Shown piece after piece: positions 33,668 to 45,211 of a stretch of DNA of 64,000 bases (position 1 is the first letter of the stretch; each line of letters starts with the position of its first letter). The translations under genes and the position numbers were made by a program. This DNA comes from Dactylorhiza incarnata (Eukaryota > Streptophyta > Magnoliopsida > Asparagales > Orchidaceae), in NCBI GenBank assembly GCA_033032865.1, contig JAWHQI010000756.1, positions 124,001-188,000 of the forward strand, given 5' to 3'. The notes beneath the pieces were generated by a model. The model did no database searches. It was given only the letters and a program-made list of their open reading frames with translations, and had not been told where the DNA came from.

Positions 33668-35092
33668 TGATGAGTCCCAATTATATACACATTTATGGAC
33701 TCATCTGGGCCGATTTTCTAGTCTTTGCACTTCACTTTAGACATGTTTTCATTCCTATTTAATATTCCATGCTAAGTGCATTTCTAGACCCGTTTTGGTG
33801 TTATTTCTTGTTCATCTTCGTTACTAGTTTTCATGCAGTGTTAAGTGCCACATTCAGTGGCTAGACTGGTGTTGTATGCTGGAACAGGAGTCGTGCAGGT
33901 GTTCCCGGTACAATTCCGTACAGGAACATTGCGCACGATCACTGGCTCTATCGCGCACGACCACTGGTCGTGCGACACTGATCGTGCGCACTTAACGCCC
34001 ATTTTATGAGTTCTGTTTTGCTTATCGCACGACCACTTACAATAGTGCGCACGACCACTGGTCGTGCGCGACTGGTCGTGCGAACATGTATTTTATAAAT
34101 TGCTTTCATTTCAGGCTCCGCCCAGGCAGCGCGCACGATCGCAGAACTCCAGTGCGCACGACCACTGGTCGTGCGCCAATGACCGTGCGCAGTATTCATT
34201 CCAGCGCCTATATATATGCCTGTTCCGCTTTTAGGGCGGGATCGAGCCGCCGGGAGCGCGAGTGGCAGTCCGTACGCCGGCGATTTCCATTCCTGGACAC
34301 CTCCACTTCATCTCCTACGCAAGGGGAAGTCCTCTCCAACCATTCCAAGCATTTCTCCATTGTCCAGGAGCATTCTCCACCATCCGCAAGCCCTCAAGCA
34401 GCTGTTTTTCCACTCCAGTCCGGTGAGAAGAAGAGGAATCCTGAGGTAGAAGACGACGGAACCACGTAGAGAGATCGTGACAGTTTCTCTACACCGGAAG
34501 CACAGTCCGCCCGAGCCCGGAGGTAGCTTGACAAACTACCATTCCGGCCGTGAACGGCCGCTAGTCTTCATCCATTGGTTATCTTTTTCCTCTCTCCTTC
34601 GTTGTAATCTTTGAATCTTTTAAACTTGAATATCATGATGTTTGGTTTAAATGAAATGAATGTTTCTTCTCTTTTCATCATTACTTGATTGTGAATCGCT
34701 TCGCCTCCACTCATCCACTCACTCACTCACGCACTCAAAGTGTTCGATCCGCGTTAGCAAGAGCTAACGGCGTTTGTGAAGAGGTGTTTGCGACCCTCGC
34801 CTTCCCGCACTAGAGCACGCTCCATCCGCCTCACGAAGCACGACATCGCAGCCGTTGCATCCATCTAGCCTTGCGAAGCGGTGCTTTCGACCCGCATTTC
34901 CTTCATTGTTGTTAAGAGTAGGAAAACCCAACCAAAACCCCTTTTTGTGTGTTTGTTTGCGCTTGTGTAACAATAGTCACACAACACGATTCGTTTACCC
35001 AACCTGCATTCCTCAAGAGACCGACACTCGGGGATCCTATTCCCAAACTTTATTACTTGCGCGACCGGTGCACTTGCCGAAATATCGCATCA
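33668..35092 (+). repeat. 3' LTR of Athila copy 1
   Basis: This 1425-bp LTR is followed by TSD CCCAC (35093-35097). Right-LTR-specific variants (CTAGACCCG, CAGTGTTAAGTG, ATCTAGCCTTGCG) are shared with 60319-61743 and not with either left LTR. Confidence 0.95.
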
Positions 35093-37825
35093 CCCACTTT
35101 TGTTGTGCCCTCCTCCGTCACGCTCGCCGCAGTTCACAGAGTACGGTGCACGGGGTACGAAGTACGGTGCTATGAGACCGGGGCACAAGGCACCACACTC
35201 GCCTCAGTCACACTCTCCTTCGTTAACCCTCCTTCATTTTGAAATTATTTTTTAATGTTTAATGTTTATGATTTATAAGGAGCAAGGAGGAAGGAGCAAG
35301 GAGCAAGGAGGTACACATTTTGAGGGCTTCTGTGGATGGAGGAGGGATGACGGTGGAGAGGGGACGACAACGGAGGGGGGTGAGCGCACGGGGAACATGA
35401 CACTGCGGAGGGGGGATAACGGAGGGGGGTAAGGGAATGACAGATATCATGCGCTCCTCTATCGTTCCCTCCTCTATTGTGCCCACTTTTGTTGTGCCCT
35501 TCTCCGTCACGCTCGCCGCAGTTCACAGAGTACGGTGCATGGGGTACGAAGTACGGTGCAAGGAGACCGGGGCACAAGGCACCGCACTCGCCTCAGTCAC
35601 ACTCTCCTTCGTTATCCCTCCTTCATTTTGAAATTATTTTTTAATGTTTAATGTTTATGATTTATAAGGAGCAAGGAGCAAGGAGGTACACATTTTGAGG
35701 GCTTCTGTGGATGGAGGGGGGATGACGGTGGAGAGGGGACGACAACGGAGGGGGGTGAGCGCACGGGGAACATGACACTGCGGAGGGGGGATGACGGAGG
35801 GGGGTAAGGGAATGACAGATATCATGGGCTCCTCTGTCGTTCCCTCCTCTATTGTGCCCTCTTTTGTTGTGCCCTCCTCCGTCACGCTCGCCGCAGTTCA
35901 CAGAGTACGGTGCACGGGGTACGAAGTACGGTGCTAGGAGACCGGGGCACAAGGCACCGCACTCGCCTCAGTCACACTCTCCTTCGTTATCCCTCCTTCA
36001 TTTTGAAATTATTTTTTAATGTTTAATGTTTATGATTTATAAGGAGCAAGGAACAAGGAGCAAGGAGGTACACATTTTGAGGGCTTCTGTGGATGGAGGA
36101 GGGATGGCGGTGGAGAGGGGACGACAACGGAGGGGGGTGAGCGCACGGGGAACTTGACACTGCGGAGGGGGATGACGGAGGGGGGTAAGGGAATGACAGA
36201 TATCATGCGCTCCTCTGTCGTTCCCTCCTCTATTGTGCCCACTTTTGTTGTGCCCTCCTCCGTCATGCTCGCCGCAGTTCACAGAGTACGGTGCACGGGG
36301 TACGAAGTACGGTGCTAGGAGACCGGGGCACAAGGCACCGCACTCGCCTCAGTCACACTCTCCTTTGTTATCCCTCCTTCATTTTGAAATTATTTTTTAA
36401 TGTTTAATGTTTATGATTTATAAGGAGCAAGGAGCAAGGAGGTACACATTTTGAGGGCTTCTGTGGATGGAGGAGGGATGACGGTGGAGAGGGGACGACA
36501 ACGGAGGGGGGTGAGCGCACGGGGAACATGACACTGCGGAGGGGGGATGACGGAGGGGGGTAAGGGAATGACAGATATCATGCGCTCCTCTGTCGTTCCC
36601 TCCTCTATTGTGCCCACTTTTGTTGTGCCCTCCTCCGTCACGCTCGCCGCAGTTCACAGAGTACGGTGCACGGGGTATGAAGTACGGTGCTAGGAGACCG
36701 GGGCACAAGGCACCGCACTCGCCTCAGTGACACTCTCCTTCGTTATCCCTCCTTCATTTTGAAATTATTTTTTAATGTTTAATGTTTATGATTTATAAGA
36801 AGCAAGGAGCAATGAGCAATGAGCAAGGAGCAAGGAGCAAGGAGGTACACATTTTGAGGGCTTCTGCGGATGGAGGAGGGATGACGGTGGAGAGGGGACG
36901 ACAACAGAGGGGGGTGAGCGCACGGGGAACATGACACTGCGGAGGGGGGATGACGGAGGGGGGTAAGGGAATGACAGATAGCATGCGCTCCTCTGTCGTT
37001 CCCTCCTCTATTGTGCCCACTTTTGTTGTGCCCTCCTCCGTCACGCTCGCCGCAGTTCACAGATTACGGTGCACGGGGTACGAAGTACGGTGCTAGGAGA
37101 CCGGGGCACAAGGCACCGCACTTGCCTCAGTCACACTCTCCTTCGTTATCCCTCCTTCATTTTGAAATTATTTTTTAATGTTTAATGTTTATGATTTATA
37201 AGGAGCAAGGAGCAAGGAGGTACACATTTTGAGGGCTTCTGTGGATGGAGGAGGGATGACGGTGGAGAGGGGACGACAACGGAGGAGGGTGAGCGCACGG
37301 GGAACATGACACTGCGGAGGGGGGATGACGGAGGGGGGTAAGGGAATGACAGATATCATGGGGTCCTATGTCGTTCCCTCCTCTATTGGGCCCACTTTTA
37401 TTGTGCCCTCTTCCGTCACGCTCGCCGCAGTTCATAGAGTACGGTGCACGGGGTACGAAGTACGGTGCTAGGAGACTGGGGCACAAGGCACCGCACTCGC
37501 CTCAGTCACACTCTCCTTCGTTATCCCTCCTTCATTTTGAAATTATTTTTTAATGTTTAATGTTTATGATTTATAAGGAGCAAGGAGCAAGGAGGTACAC
37601 ATTTTGAGGGCTTCTGTGGATGGAGGAGGGATGACGGTGGAGAGGGGACGACAATGGAGGGGGGTGAGCGCACGGGGAACATGACACTGCGGAGGGGGGA
37701 TGACGGAGGGGGGTAAGGGAATGACAGATATCATGCGCTCCTCTGTCGTTCCCTCCTCTATTGTGCCCACTTTTGTTGTGCCCTCCTCCGTCACGCTCGC
37801 CGCAGTTCACAGAGTACGGTGCACG
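35093..37825. repeat. Satellite array C, about 7 monomers
   Basis: The satellite continues from array B at CCCAC. Monomers start near 35268, 35657, 36032, 36413, 36788, 37191 and 37566. They match array F in order. The array is cut at 37825 by the 4.8-kb solo LTR and resumes at 42645. Confidence 0.95.
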
Positions 37826-38598
37826 TGTAAGACCCCCCCCCCCCTCCCAAATCGACGGTCCGACCGGGGGATCTTATCGCACACCACCCTTTAGCACGAC
37901 GCCGAAGCGACCCCGAAGGGTGAAGGCACTAGCTTCTCCAACCCTTTTTCCTTGATCACTCCGATGTCACGCCTAGGGGTGGTGTTAAGCGAAAGTCACT
38001 ACACACCAACAGAGTAAGGAAGCAGTATTTTAGCGGAAGACATTATTAAATGGTGCGCTTTGTAACCCTTAGCGGAATACATGGTTTATAGCGGAAGATT
38101 AATTATCACAGAAACCATAATTTCATAACTTGTATGAATAATATCGATTTCGCCGCCACATTAAATCCTATCCATCAAGGCTTTATTGCCGTTATATATA
38201 TATACCCTGAGATAGGGCACAATAAAAGGAGATGCGGCTTAACAAACTTATACCTGACGTAGTTCGCTCCATAGCTTCATCCACACATGGGTGCTGTCCC
38301 TCATCTGCACCTGTCACTTGTGCTAAAGACAAGTTATTAGAACCACGAAGAGAATCCAACCCTTACTATCAAACAAACATAATATAACATTTATAAGGGA
38401 GGGGATATCTGGACTCGTATTGGGCCGAGGCGGTCTTCCCACGACCACCGCCTACGTACTCCGTATCATCCTGCATACGGCCTCAGACCCACGTAGTTCT
38501 ATTAGTTTCGCACGGGTTGCCCTCCCAGACCGTCCATCGTGCGGGTTGCCTTAGATTAAAACTCATAGGCCATCCGATTTTATCCCTTGTCACATTCC

Positions 38599-39045
38599 CG
38601 AAGGCAGCATTTCATTCCCGTAGGAATTATATCTCGAAGGCAACATTTCATTCCCGTAGGAATTATTTCTCGAAGGCAACATTTCATTCCCGTAGGAATT
38701 ATTTTTCGAAGGCAACATGTGTATTCCCGTAGGAATTATTTCTCGAAGGCAACATTTCATTCCCGTAGGAATTATTTCTCGAAGGCAACATTTCATTCCC
38801 GTAGGAATTATTTCTCGAAGGCAACATTTCATTCCCGTAGGAATTTATTTCTCGAAGGCAACATTTCATTCCCGTAGGAATTTATTTCTCGAAGGCAACA
38901 TTTCATTCCCGTAGGAATTATTTCTCGAAGGCAACATTTCATTCCCGTGGGAATTATTTCTCGAAGGCAACATGTGTATTCCCGTAGGAATTATTTTTCG
39001 AAGGCAACATGTGTATTCCCGTAGGAATTATTTTTCGAAGGCTAC
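38599..39045. repeat. 36-bp minisatellite, about 12 copies
   Basis: The tandem unit has core CGAAGGCAACATTTCATTCC followed by CGTAGGAATTATTTCT. Period is 36 bp (37 in the variant with ATGTGTATTC). Units abut directly, with no unique spacers. Confidence 0.95.
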
Positions 39046-39479
39046 TATTTTCATAAGAGAAGAAAAGAGGCGTCCTTTAAGATTAGCAATATATCCACCC
39101 GCAACCTGTAGGAGGAGAGAAGACGAACTCTATATAAGCTTAGCATATCTTTATCCGAGAAGGTACCACTATTTTAACCCGGCTGGCAATTAAATCGAGC
39201 CATCCTCATAGGCTCCCGTCAACCATTTGGATGCTTGGTGATCAAACCCAAGTTATCTATATAACACTTCCATTGGTATTGGTACCACAAAAGAAGAGGG
39301 AGTATTTCCACCTTTATTCAACATCAGAATTCGTGAAGAGGTAGAGAGAGAAGAAATGTTAGAGACTAGGGGAAGGAGGTAGTAACAGCAAAGCCCATCT
39401 ACCAAAAGTGTACCAACAACCCTCAATTCACAAGGAGGGCCCCAACATTAATTGATAGTAGCAGCAACGGGTTTTTATG

Positions 39480-41135
39480 ACAGCAGCCCCCAAAAATCAG
39501 CTCACAAGGCAGCCCCCTACTAACCCAACAGGAAAGTAAAGCAGCCCCCATTAACAGCTCCCAAGGCAGCCCCCAATTCAACAAGGAAAGGAGCAACCCA
39601 AAGCAACAAACCTGCAGCCCAACTCAACAAGGAGCAGCCCCAAATCAACAAGGAGCAGCCCCCAAATCAACAAGGAACAAAAGCAGCCCCCATTTAATAA
39701 AAATACAGCAGCAGCCCCCATTAGACCAAGAGGAAACAAGAGAAGCCTCAAATCAACAAGGAGCAGCCCCCAAATCAACAAGGAAAGGAGCAGCCCCAAA
39801 TCCACAAGGAAAGGAGCAGCCCCATTTCAACAAACCTGCAGTCCAACTCAACAAGGAGCAGCCCCCAAACCAACAAGGAAAGGAGCAGCCCCATTTCAAC
39901 AAACCTGCAGTCCAACTCAACAAGGAGCAGCCCCCAAACCAACAAGGAAAGGAGCAGCCCCATTTCAACAAACCTGCAGTCCAACCCAACAAGGAGCAGC
40001 CCTAAAACCACAAGGGAAGGAGCAGCCCCAAAATAGCAAGGAAAGGAGCAGCCCCAAATCCACAAGGAAAGGAGCAGCCCCAAAACAGATTATATAATAG
40101 GAAAGTAAAGAGCAGCCCCCATTTTTAACAAGAAGTATGTAAGCAGCCCCCATCAAAATGCATGAAAACAGAGCCCAATTTACAGGTAAATAAGGTAGAG
40201 CTCCCCCCCCCCCCCCCCCCCCCCAACAGAACTACATAGCAGCAGCCTCATTAAATGAGAAAGACAGCAGCAGCCCCGCTAGGTAAGAAAGCATAATAGC
40301 AGCAGCCCTACTGAAAGAGGAGGACAGCAGCAGTTCAATACTAGCAGCCCCCTCCAATTCAACATGAAAATAAGGTAGCCCAACCAAACAATGATATGAG
40401 GAGCAGCCCAATTTAGTCTAAGAAATGTATAAGCAGCCCCCATCTTATAAAGATAAGAAACAGCCCCCCATTAGCAAAGATAAGAAACAGCCCCCCCATT
40501 AGCAAAGATAAGAAACAGCCCCCCATTAGCAAGGATAAGAAACAGCCCCCCATTAGCAAAGATAAGAAACAGCCCCCCATTAGCAAAGATAAGAAACAGC
40601 CCCCCATTAGCAAAGATAAGAAACAGCCCCCCATTAGCAAAGATAAGAAACAGCCCCCCATTAGCAAAGATAAGAAACAGCCCCCATAATAACACTACAG
40701 CAGCAGCCCTTACTGGACAGAAAAAGGAAAGAAAACAAGAGCAGCCCCCTAGGTAAAAATAACAGCAAACCAGCCCCTTACAAAGGGTTATAACAGCATC
40801 CCCAACTAAAACAACAGCAGCAGCCCGACTAAAGCCAACAGCAGCAACCCCATAAGAGGAGAAAACAAACGGAAATAAGAGCAGCCCCGATTTAACAAAG
40901 ACAGGAAGCAGCCCCCATATAACAGAGACAGGAAGCAGCCCCCAAATCAGCAAGTAAAAGAGGCAGCCCCAACCAAACAGCAAGCATAACAGCATGCAGA
41001 CCATGGCAACAGGTGCAGCCCCCAGCAACTCAACTCAACAAGGAAAGGAGCAGCCCCATTTCAACAAACCTGCAGTCCAACTCAACAAGGAGCAGCCCCC
41101 AAACCAACAAGGGAAGGAGCAGCCCCAATTTGGCC
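39480..41135. repeat. Degenerate GCAGCCCC-rich repeat tract
   Basis: GCAGCCCC or GCAGCCCCC recurs dozens of times at irregular 15-40-bp spacing, mixed with CAACAAGG. A 69-bp subrepeat containing CCTGCAGTCCAACTCAACAA occurs at about 39835, 39904 and 39973 and again at 41069. A C run lies at 40204-40224. All ORFs here are repeat artefacts. Confidence 0.88.
40461..40690. repeat. 27-bp minisatellite, about 9 copies
   Basis: The unit contains CAGCCCCCCATTAGCAAAGA followed by TAAGAAA. Copies are nearly identical, so this is the youngest-looking repeat within the GCAGCCCC tract. One copy has an extra C. Confidence 0.93.
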
Positions 41136-41944
41136 ATAGCTTTTATCCAGAACTAACCCACTCAACCCAGATGGCAAAAGAGAAATGAGTATAAGCCCAG
41201 ATTTTTGAAGAAGAAATCGAGTTCATGCATCCGAAATTTAGCAAACACAACCAAGAATAAGCAAATCCAGAATTTTTGTTAGAACCTAGAGCATGATTCT
41301 CGATTTCTTATGCAAGAATCGAGCATATAAATCAAGGATAAAAGCCCAACTTACTACCACGAGATCGACCCGGAAGCTCGCCAATTTAGTCTAAATTGAA
41401 ACCCAGACTTTTTGCAAACCAAAGAGGAGTGGTGAATCAGCTAAAGAGGAAGAAAGAAAAGGAGGAAAAGTAATTTCCTACACAAGCAACTCGCCACCAG
41501 CATGAATTTCCAAAAAAAATAATTTCAACACAAAGCCTGGACGAAAATCGGGAAGGCAACCTCATAGCAGCTATTAGTGCAAGTAAATGAACCCATCCAA
41601 CATTTGCTAGCATAATAAAGCAATATTTGCCCCTCCCGAACCATAAATTCGCCAAGCACAGAAGAGTAAAAGAAAAGGGAGGGGGGAAGAAGAAGATGAA
41701 AAGGGTGAAGAGCTTCCTTGTCATACCTTGCCGTGAGCTCCCCTTGCCGTGAAACCCTCTGCCAGGACAGAGCTTCGGGGAGGGGAAGAGGAGGAGGAAG
41801 AGCGTGTGGTCCCCTGAACCTTGCCGTGAAAACCCTTGTATAGCCATGGTCGACCAACCGGATGGCTCCAGCGAGTTTCTTCTCCCGCCCCTGGTTTTTT
41901 CGTTACTGTTACCCGCTGGTTTCAGTTTCTCTGGCAGGTTTTTA

Positions 41945-42040
41945 TTCTTCTTAGTTTTTTTTTTTTTGGTATATATATAATATATATATAAGCATATATG
42001 CACATATTTATATAAGCATGTAATTACATACATATATATA
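41945..42040. other. AT-rich TATATA tract in solo LTR
   Basis: Runs of TATATATAA alternate with ATATATGCACATAT. On the minus strand this could serve as the LTR TATA region, since a leader-like stretch with repeated CACGGCAAGG follows at about 41825-41720. Confidence 0.4.
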
Positions 42041-42213
42041 ATCACAACTCTCGAAGTAAGCACGGGAAAAATGCGCGGAGTGTGCATTTGAGTTCGTGTC
42101 AGCCATACAGAGCTGATGAAAGTATCCGAAGTTGATTCCGAGTCCGTTCGCATGATATTTTATAATGGCGGTGTTGTGGCGCTCGTCGTTACTCCAAATA
42201 GTGGTTTTCTTCA

Positions 42214-42545
42214 AACGACCTCGGATCGAAACGAAACGAGTTCCGTTGCACTCGTATCAACTATACGAGTCTAACGTAACTGACGGAAATCGATTCGGAG
42301 CACGTATGCTCCATATTCTAAAACTGCGTCGTCGTGACGCGCTGTGATACTCAAAACGGCCGCTTTCACCAAATGACCTCTGATTGGAACGAAACGAATT
42401 CTGTTGCACTCGTGTCAACTATACGAGTCTAACGTAACTGACGGAAGTCGATTCGGAGCACGCATGCTCCATATTCTAAAACTGCGTCGTCGTGACGCGC
42501 TGCGATACTCAAAACGGTCACTTTCACTAAATGACCTCCTCTATA
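42214..42545. repeat. 158-bp direct repeat near solo LTR end
   Basis: A unit starting AACGACCTC or AATGACCTC and containing CTATACGAGTCTAACGTAAC recurs at 42214 and 42372, with a partial third start at 42530. In the minus orientation it lies in the distal U3, a usual place for enhancer repeats. Confidence 0.88.
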
Positions 42546-42644
42546 TGGTGAAGGTCGGGTCGTGATTGCCTGATGACCCGGCCTAGATTCCTCCAAGGGT
42601 TCAACTGAACCGGCTAGACCACTTTTTAAAGTCGGGATGTTACA

Positions 42645-44995
42645 GCACTGGGTACGAAGTACGGTGCTAGGAGACCGGGGCACAAGGCACCGCACTCGCC
42701 TCAGTCACACTCTCCTTCGTTATCCCTCCTTCATTTTGAAATTATTTTTTAATGTTTAATGTTTATGATTTATAAGGAGCAAGGAGCAAGGAGGTACACA
42801 TTTTGAGGGCTTCTGTGGATGGAGGAGGGATGACGGTGGAGAGGGGACGACAACGGAGGAGGGTGAGCGCACGGGGAACATGACACTGCGGAGGGGGGAT
42901 GACGGAGGGGGGTAAGGGAATGACAGATATCTTGGGCTCCCCTGTTGTTCCCTCCTCTATTGTGCCCACTTTTGTTGTGCCCTCCTCTGTCACGCTCCCC
43001 GCAGTTCACAGAATACGGTGCACGGGGTACGAAGTACGGTGCTAGGAGACCGGGGCACAAGGCACTGCACTCGCCTCAGTCACACTCTCCTTCGTTATCC
43101 CTTCTTCATTTTGAAATTATTGTTTAGTGTTTAATGTTTATGATTTATAAGGAGCAAGAAGCAAAGAGCAAGGAGCAAGGAGGTACACATTTTGAGGGCT
43201 TCTGTGGACGGAGGAGGGATGACGGTGGAGAGGGGACGACAATGGAGGGGGGGTGAGCGCATGGGGAACATGACACTGCGGAGGGGGGATGACGGAGGGG
43301 GGTAGTGGAATGACAGATATCACGCGCTCCTCTGTCGTTCCCTCCTCTGTTGTGCCCACTTTTGTTGTTCCCTCCTCCGTCACGCTCGTCGCAGTACACA
43401 GAGAATGGTGCACGGTTACGAAGTACGGTGCTAGGAGACCGGGGCACAAGGCACCGCACTCGCCTCAGTCACACTCTCCTTCGTTATCCCTCCTTCATTT
43501 TTAAATTATTGTAATGTTTAATGTTTAATTTTTATGATTTAAAAAGGAGCAAGGGGCAAGGAGGTACACATTTTGAGGGCTTCTGTGGACGGAGGATGGA
43601 TGACGGTGGAGAGGGGACGACAACAGAGGGGGGTGAGCGCACGGGGAACATGACACTGCGGAGGGGGGATGACGGAGGGGGGTAGGGGAATGACAGATAT
43701 CATGCGCTCATCTATCGTTCCCTCCTCTGTTGTGCCCACTTTAGTTGTGCCCTCCTCCGTCACGCTCGCCGCAATACACAGAGTACGGTGCACGGTTACA
43801 AAGTACGGTGCTAGGAGACCGGGGCACAAGGCCCGCACTCGCCTCAGTCACACTCTCCTTCGTTATCACTCTTTCATTTTGAAATTATTGTTTAATTTTT
43901 AATGTTTATGATTTATAAAGAGCAAGGAGTAAGAAGGTACACATTTTGAGGGCTTCTATGGATGGAGGAGGGATGACGGTGGAGAGGGAACGACAACGGA
44001 GGGGGGTGAGCGCACGGGGAACATGACACTGCGGAGGGGGGATGATGGAGGGGGGTAGGGGAATGACAGATATCATGCGCTCCTCTGTCGTTCCCTCCTC
44101 TATTGTGCCCACTTTTGTTGTGCCCACTTTTGTTGTTCTCTCCTCCGTCACGCTCGCCGCAGTTCACAGAGTACGGTGCACGGGATACGAAGTACGGTGC
44201 TAGGAGACCGGGGCACAAGGCACCGCACTCGCCTCAGTCACACTATCCTTCGTTATCCCTCCATTTTGAAATTATTGTTTAATGTTTAATGTTTAATGTT
44301 TATGATTTATAAGAAGCAGGGAGCAGGGAGCAGGGAGCACGGCAGGGAGCAGGGAGCACGGAGCAAGGAGCACGGAGCACGGAGCAAGGAGCAAGGAGCA
44401 AGGAGCAAGGAGGTACACATTTTGAGGGCTTCTGTGGACGGAGGAGGGATGACGGTGGAGATGGGACGACAACGGAGGGGGGGTGACCGCTCGGGGAACA
44501 TGACTCTGCGGAGGGGGGATGACGGAGGGGGGTAGGGGAATGACAGATATCATGCGCTTCTCTGTCGTTCCCTCCTCTGTTGTGCCCACTTTTATTGTGC
44601 CCTCCTCCGTCACGCTCGCCGCAGTTCACAGAGTACGGTGCACGGGGTACGATGTACGGTGCTAGGAGACTGGGGCACAAGGCACCGCACTCGCCTCAGT
44701 CACACTCTCCTTCGTTATCCCTTCTTCATTTTGAAATTATTGTTTAATGTTTAATGTTTATGATTTATAAGGAGCAAGGAGCAAGGAGCAAAGAGCAAGG
44801 AGACAAGGAGCAAGGAGCAAGGAGCAAGGAGCCAAGGAGCAAGGAGACAGGGACCAAGGAGCAAGGAGGTACACATTTTGAGGGCTTCTCTGGACGGAGG
44901 AGGGATGACGGTGGAGAGGGGACGACAACGGAGGGGGGGGGGGGGTGAGCGCACGGGGAGCATGACACTGCGGAGGGGGGATGACGGAGGGGGGT
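42645..44995. repeat. Satellite array D, about 6 monomers, diverged subtype
   Basis: Monomers start near 42765, 43140, 43534, 43908, 44302 and 44760. They share subtype features rare elsewhere: GGTAGGGGAATGAC instead of GGTAAGGGAATGAC, CTCTGTTGTGCCC, AATTATTGTTTAATG, and CGATGTACGG in the 44302 unit. Bases 1-236 of the window share these features. The heptamer runs include GGGAGCA and GGAGCAC variants. The array ends abruptly at 44995. Confidence 0.93.
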
Positions 44996-45211
44996 TGTAA
45001 CACCCCAGTTTTCTGTTTTGCGAGCTAACGCCCGGCGGTAGTCCTACCGCCGGCGGTAGGGAGATCGACGAGCGCCGAGCGGGAAAGTTTTAGTCGAGAT
45101 GTTAGCGCGGCGCGGTAGTGTAAGCGCGGCGAGGTAGAAGGAGCCTAGAAAGTGAAAAAAAACGAGCTATGTCGCTGGCGCGGGGCGGTAGCTCTACCGC
45201 CGCTTTCGAGT
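44996..45211 (+). mobile_element. Foreign LTR-like 5' fragment at duplication junction
   Basis: The sequence begins TGTAACACCCCAG, a typical Ty3-gypsy LTR start. It contains GGCGGTAG/CTACCGCC inverted repeats (around 45033-45058 and 45185-45202). It has no match elsewhere in the window and no 3' end. It passes directly into the truncated Tekay LTR at 45212. It may be an LTR start captured at a rearrangement breakpoint. Confidence 0.55.

Larger units (their letters stand above)
24252..35092 (+). mobile_element. Athila-like Ty3-gypsy element, copy 1 (interrupted)
   Basis: This LTR retrotransposon has two 1425-bp LTRs (TGATGAGTCC...ATCGCATCA), TSD CCCAC on both sides, a tRNA-Asp-type primer site and a polypurine tract. 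Gag-protease-RT-RNase H-integrase sequence matches the Athila lineage of plant Ty3-gypsy elements by recall of conserved motifs. It is defective: a solo LTR sits in gag, there are frameshifts near 28267 and 30026, and a TAG at 30624-30626. No env-like ORF follows pol. Copy 2 at 52067-61743 lies in the same target site. Confidence 0.93.
15058..37825. repeat. Segmental duplication, copy 1
   Basis: The order Tekay LTR, satellite array B, Athila-like element, satellite array C is repeated at 45212-64000. The offset is about 30.15 kb at the LTR, 27.8 kb at the Athila left end and 26.65 kb in array C. It shrinks because copy 1 has six extra monomers and an extra solo LTR. Insertion points and monomer-specific variants agree on both sides. 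Confidence 0.92.
37826..42644 (-). mobile_element. 4.8-kb solo LTR (or non-coding LTR element)
   Basis: The ends are TGTAAGACCCC and GGGATGTTACA on the plus strand, which is an imperfect inverted terminus with TG...CA. The flanks are GCACG (37821-37825) and GCACT (42645-42649), a 5-bp TSD with one mismatch, and the satellite monomer continues across. On the minus strand it starts TGTAACATCCCG, like chromovirus LTRs (compare TGTAACAACCC of the Tekay-like element). No internal LTR repeat, primer site or gag/pol is seen, so a solo LTR is the best call. A LARD-type element is possible. It contains several minisatellites, listed separately. Confidence 0.78.

Noticed and set aside
38599..39045. Regular 36-bp repeats resembling a CRISPR array
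   Set aside because: Units abut with no unique spacers, and the context is a eukaryotic LTR. It is a minisatellite.
40413..41028. Minus-strand ORF of 185 codons with GGLFLIFAN repeats, which look like membrane segments
   Set aside because: The periodicity follows the 27-bp minisatellite (a multiple of three), so frames stay open by arithmetic. There is no gene context.
41437..42153. 238-codon minus-strand ORF in the large solo LTR
   Set aside because: It has no recognisable domain, runs through AT-rich TATATA sequence and poly-A tracts, and lies in an LTR leader-like region.
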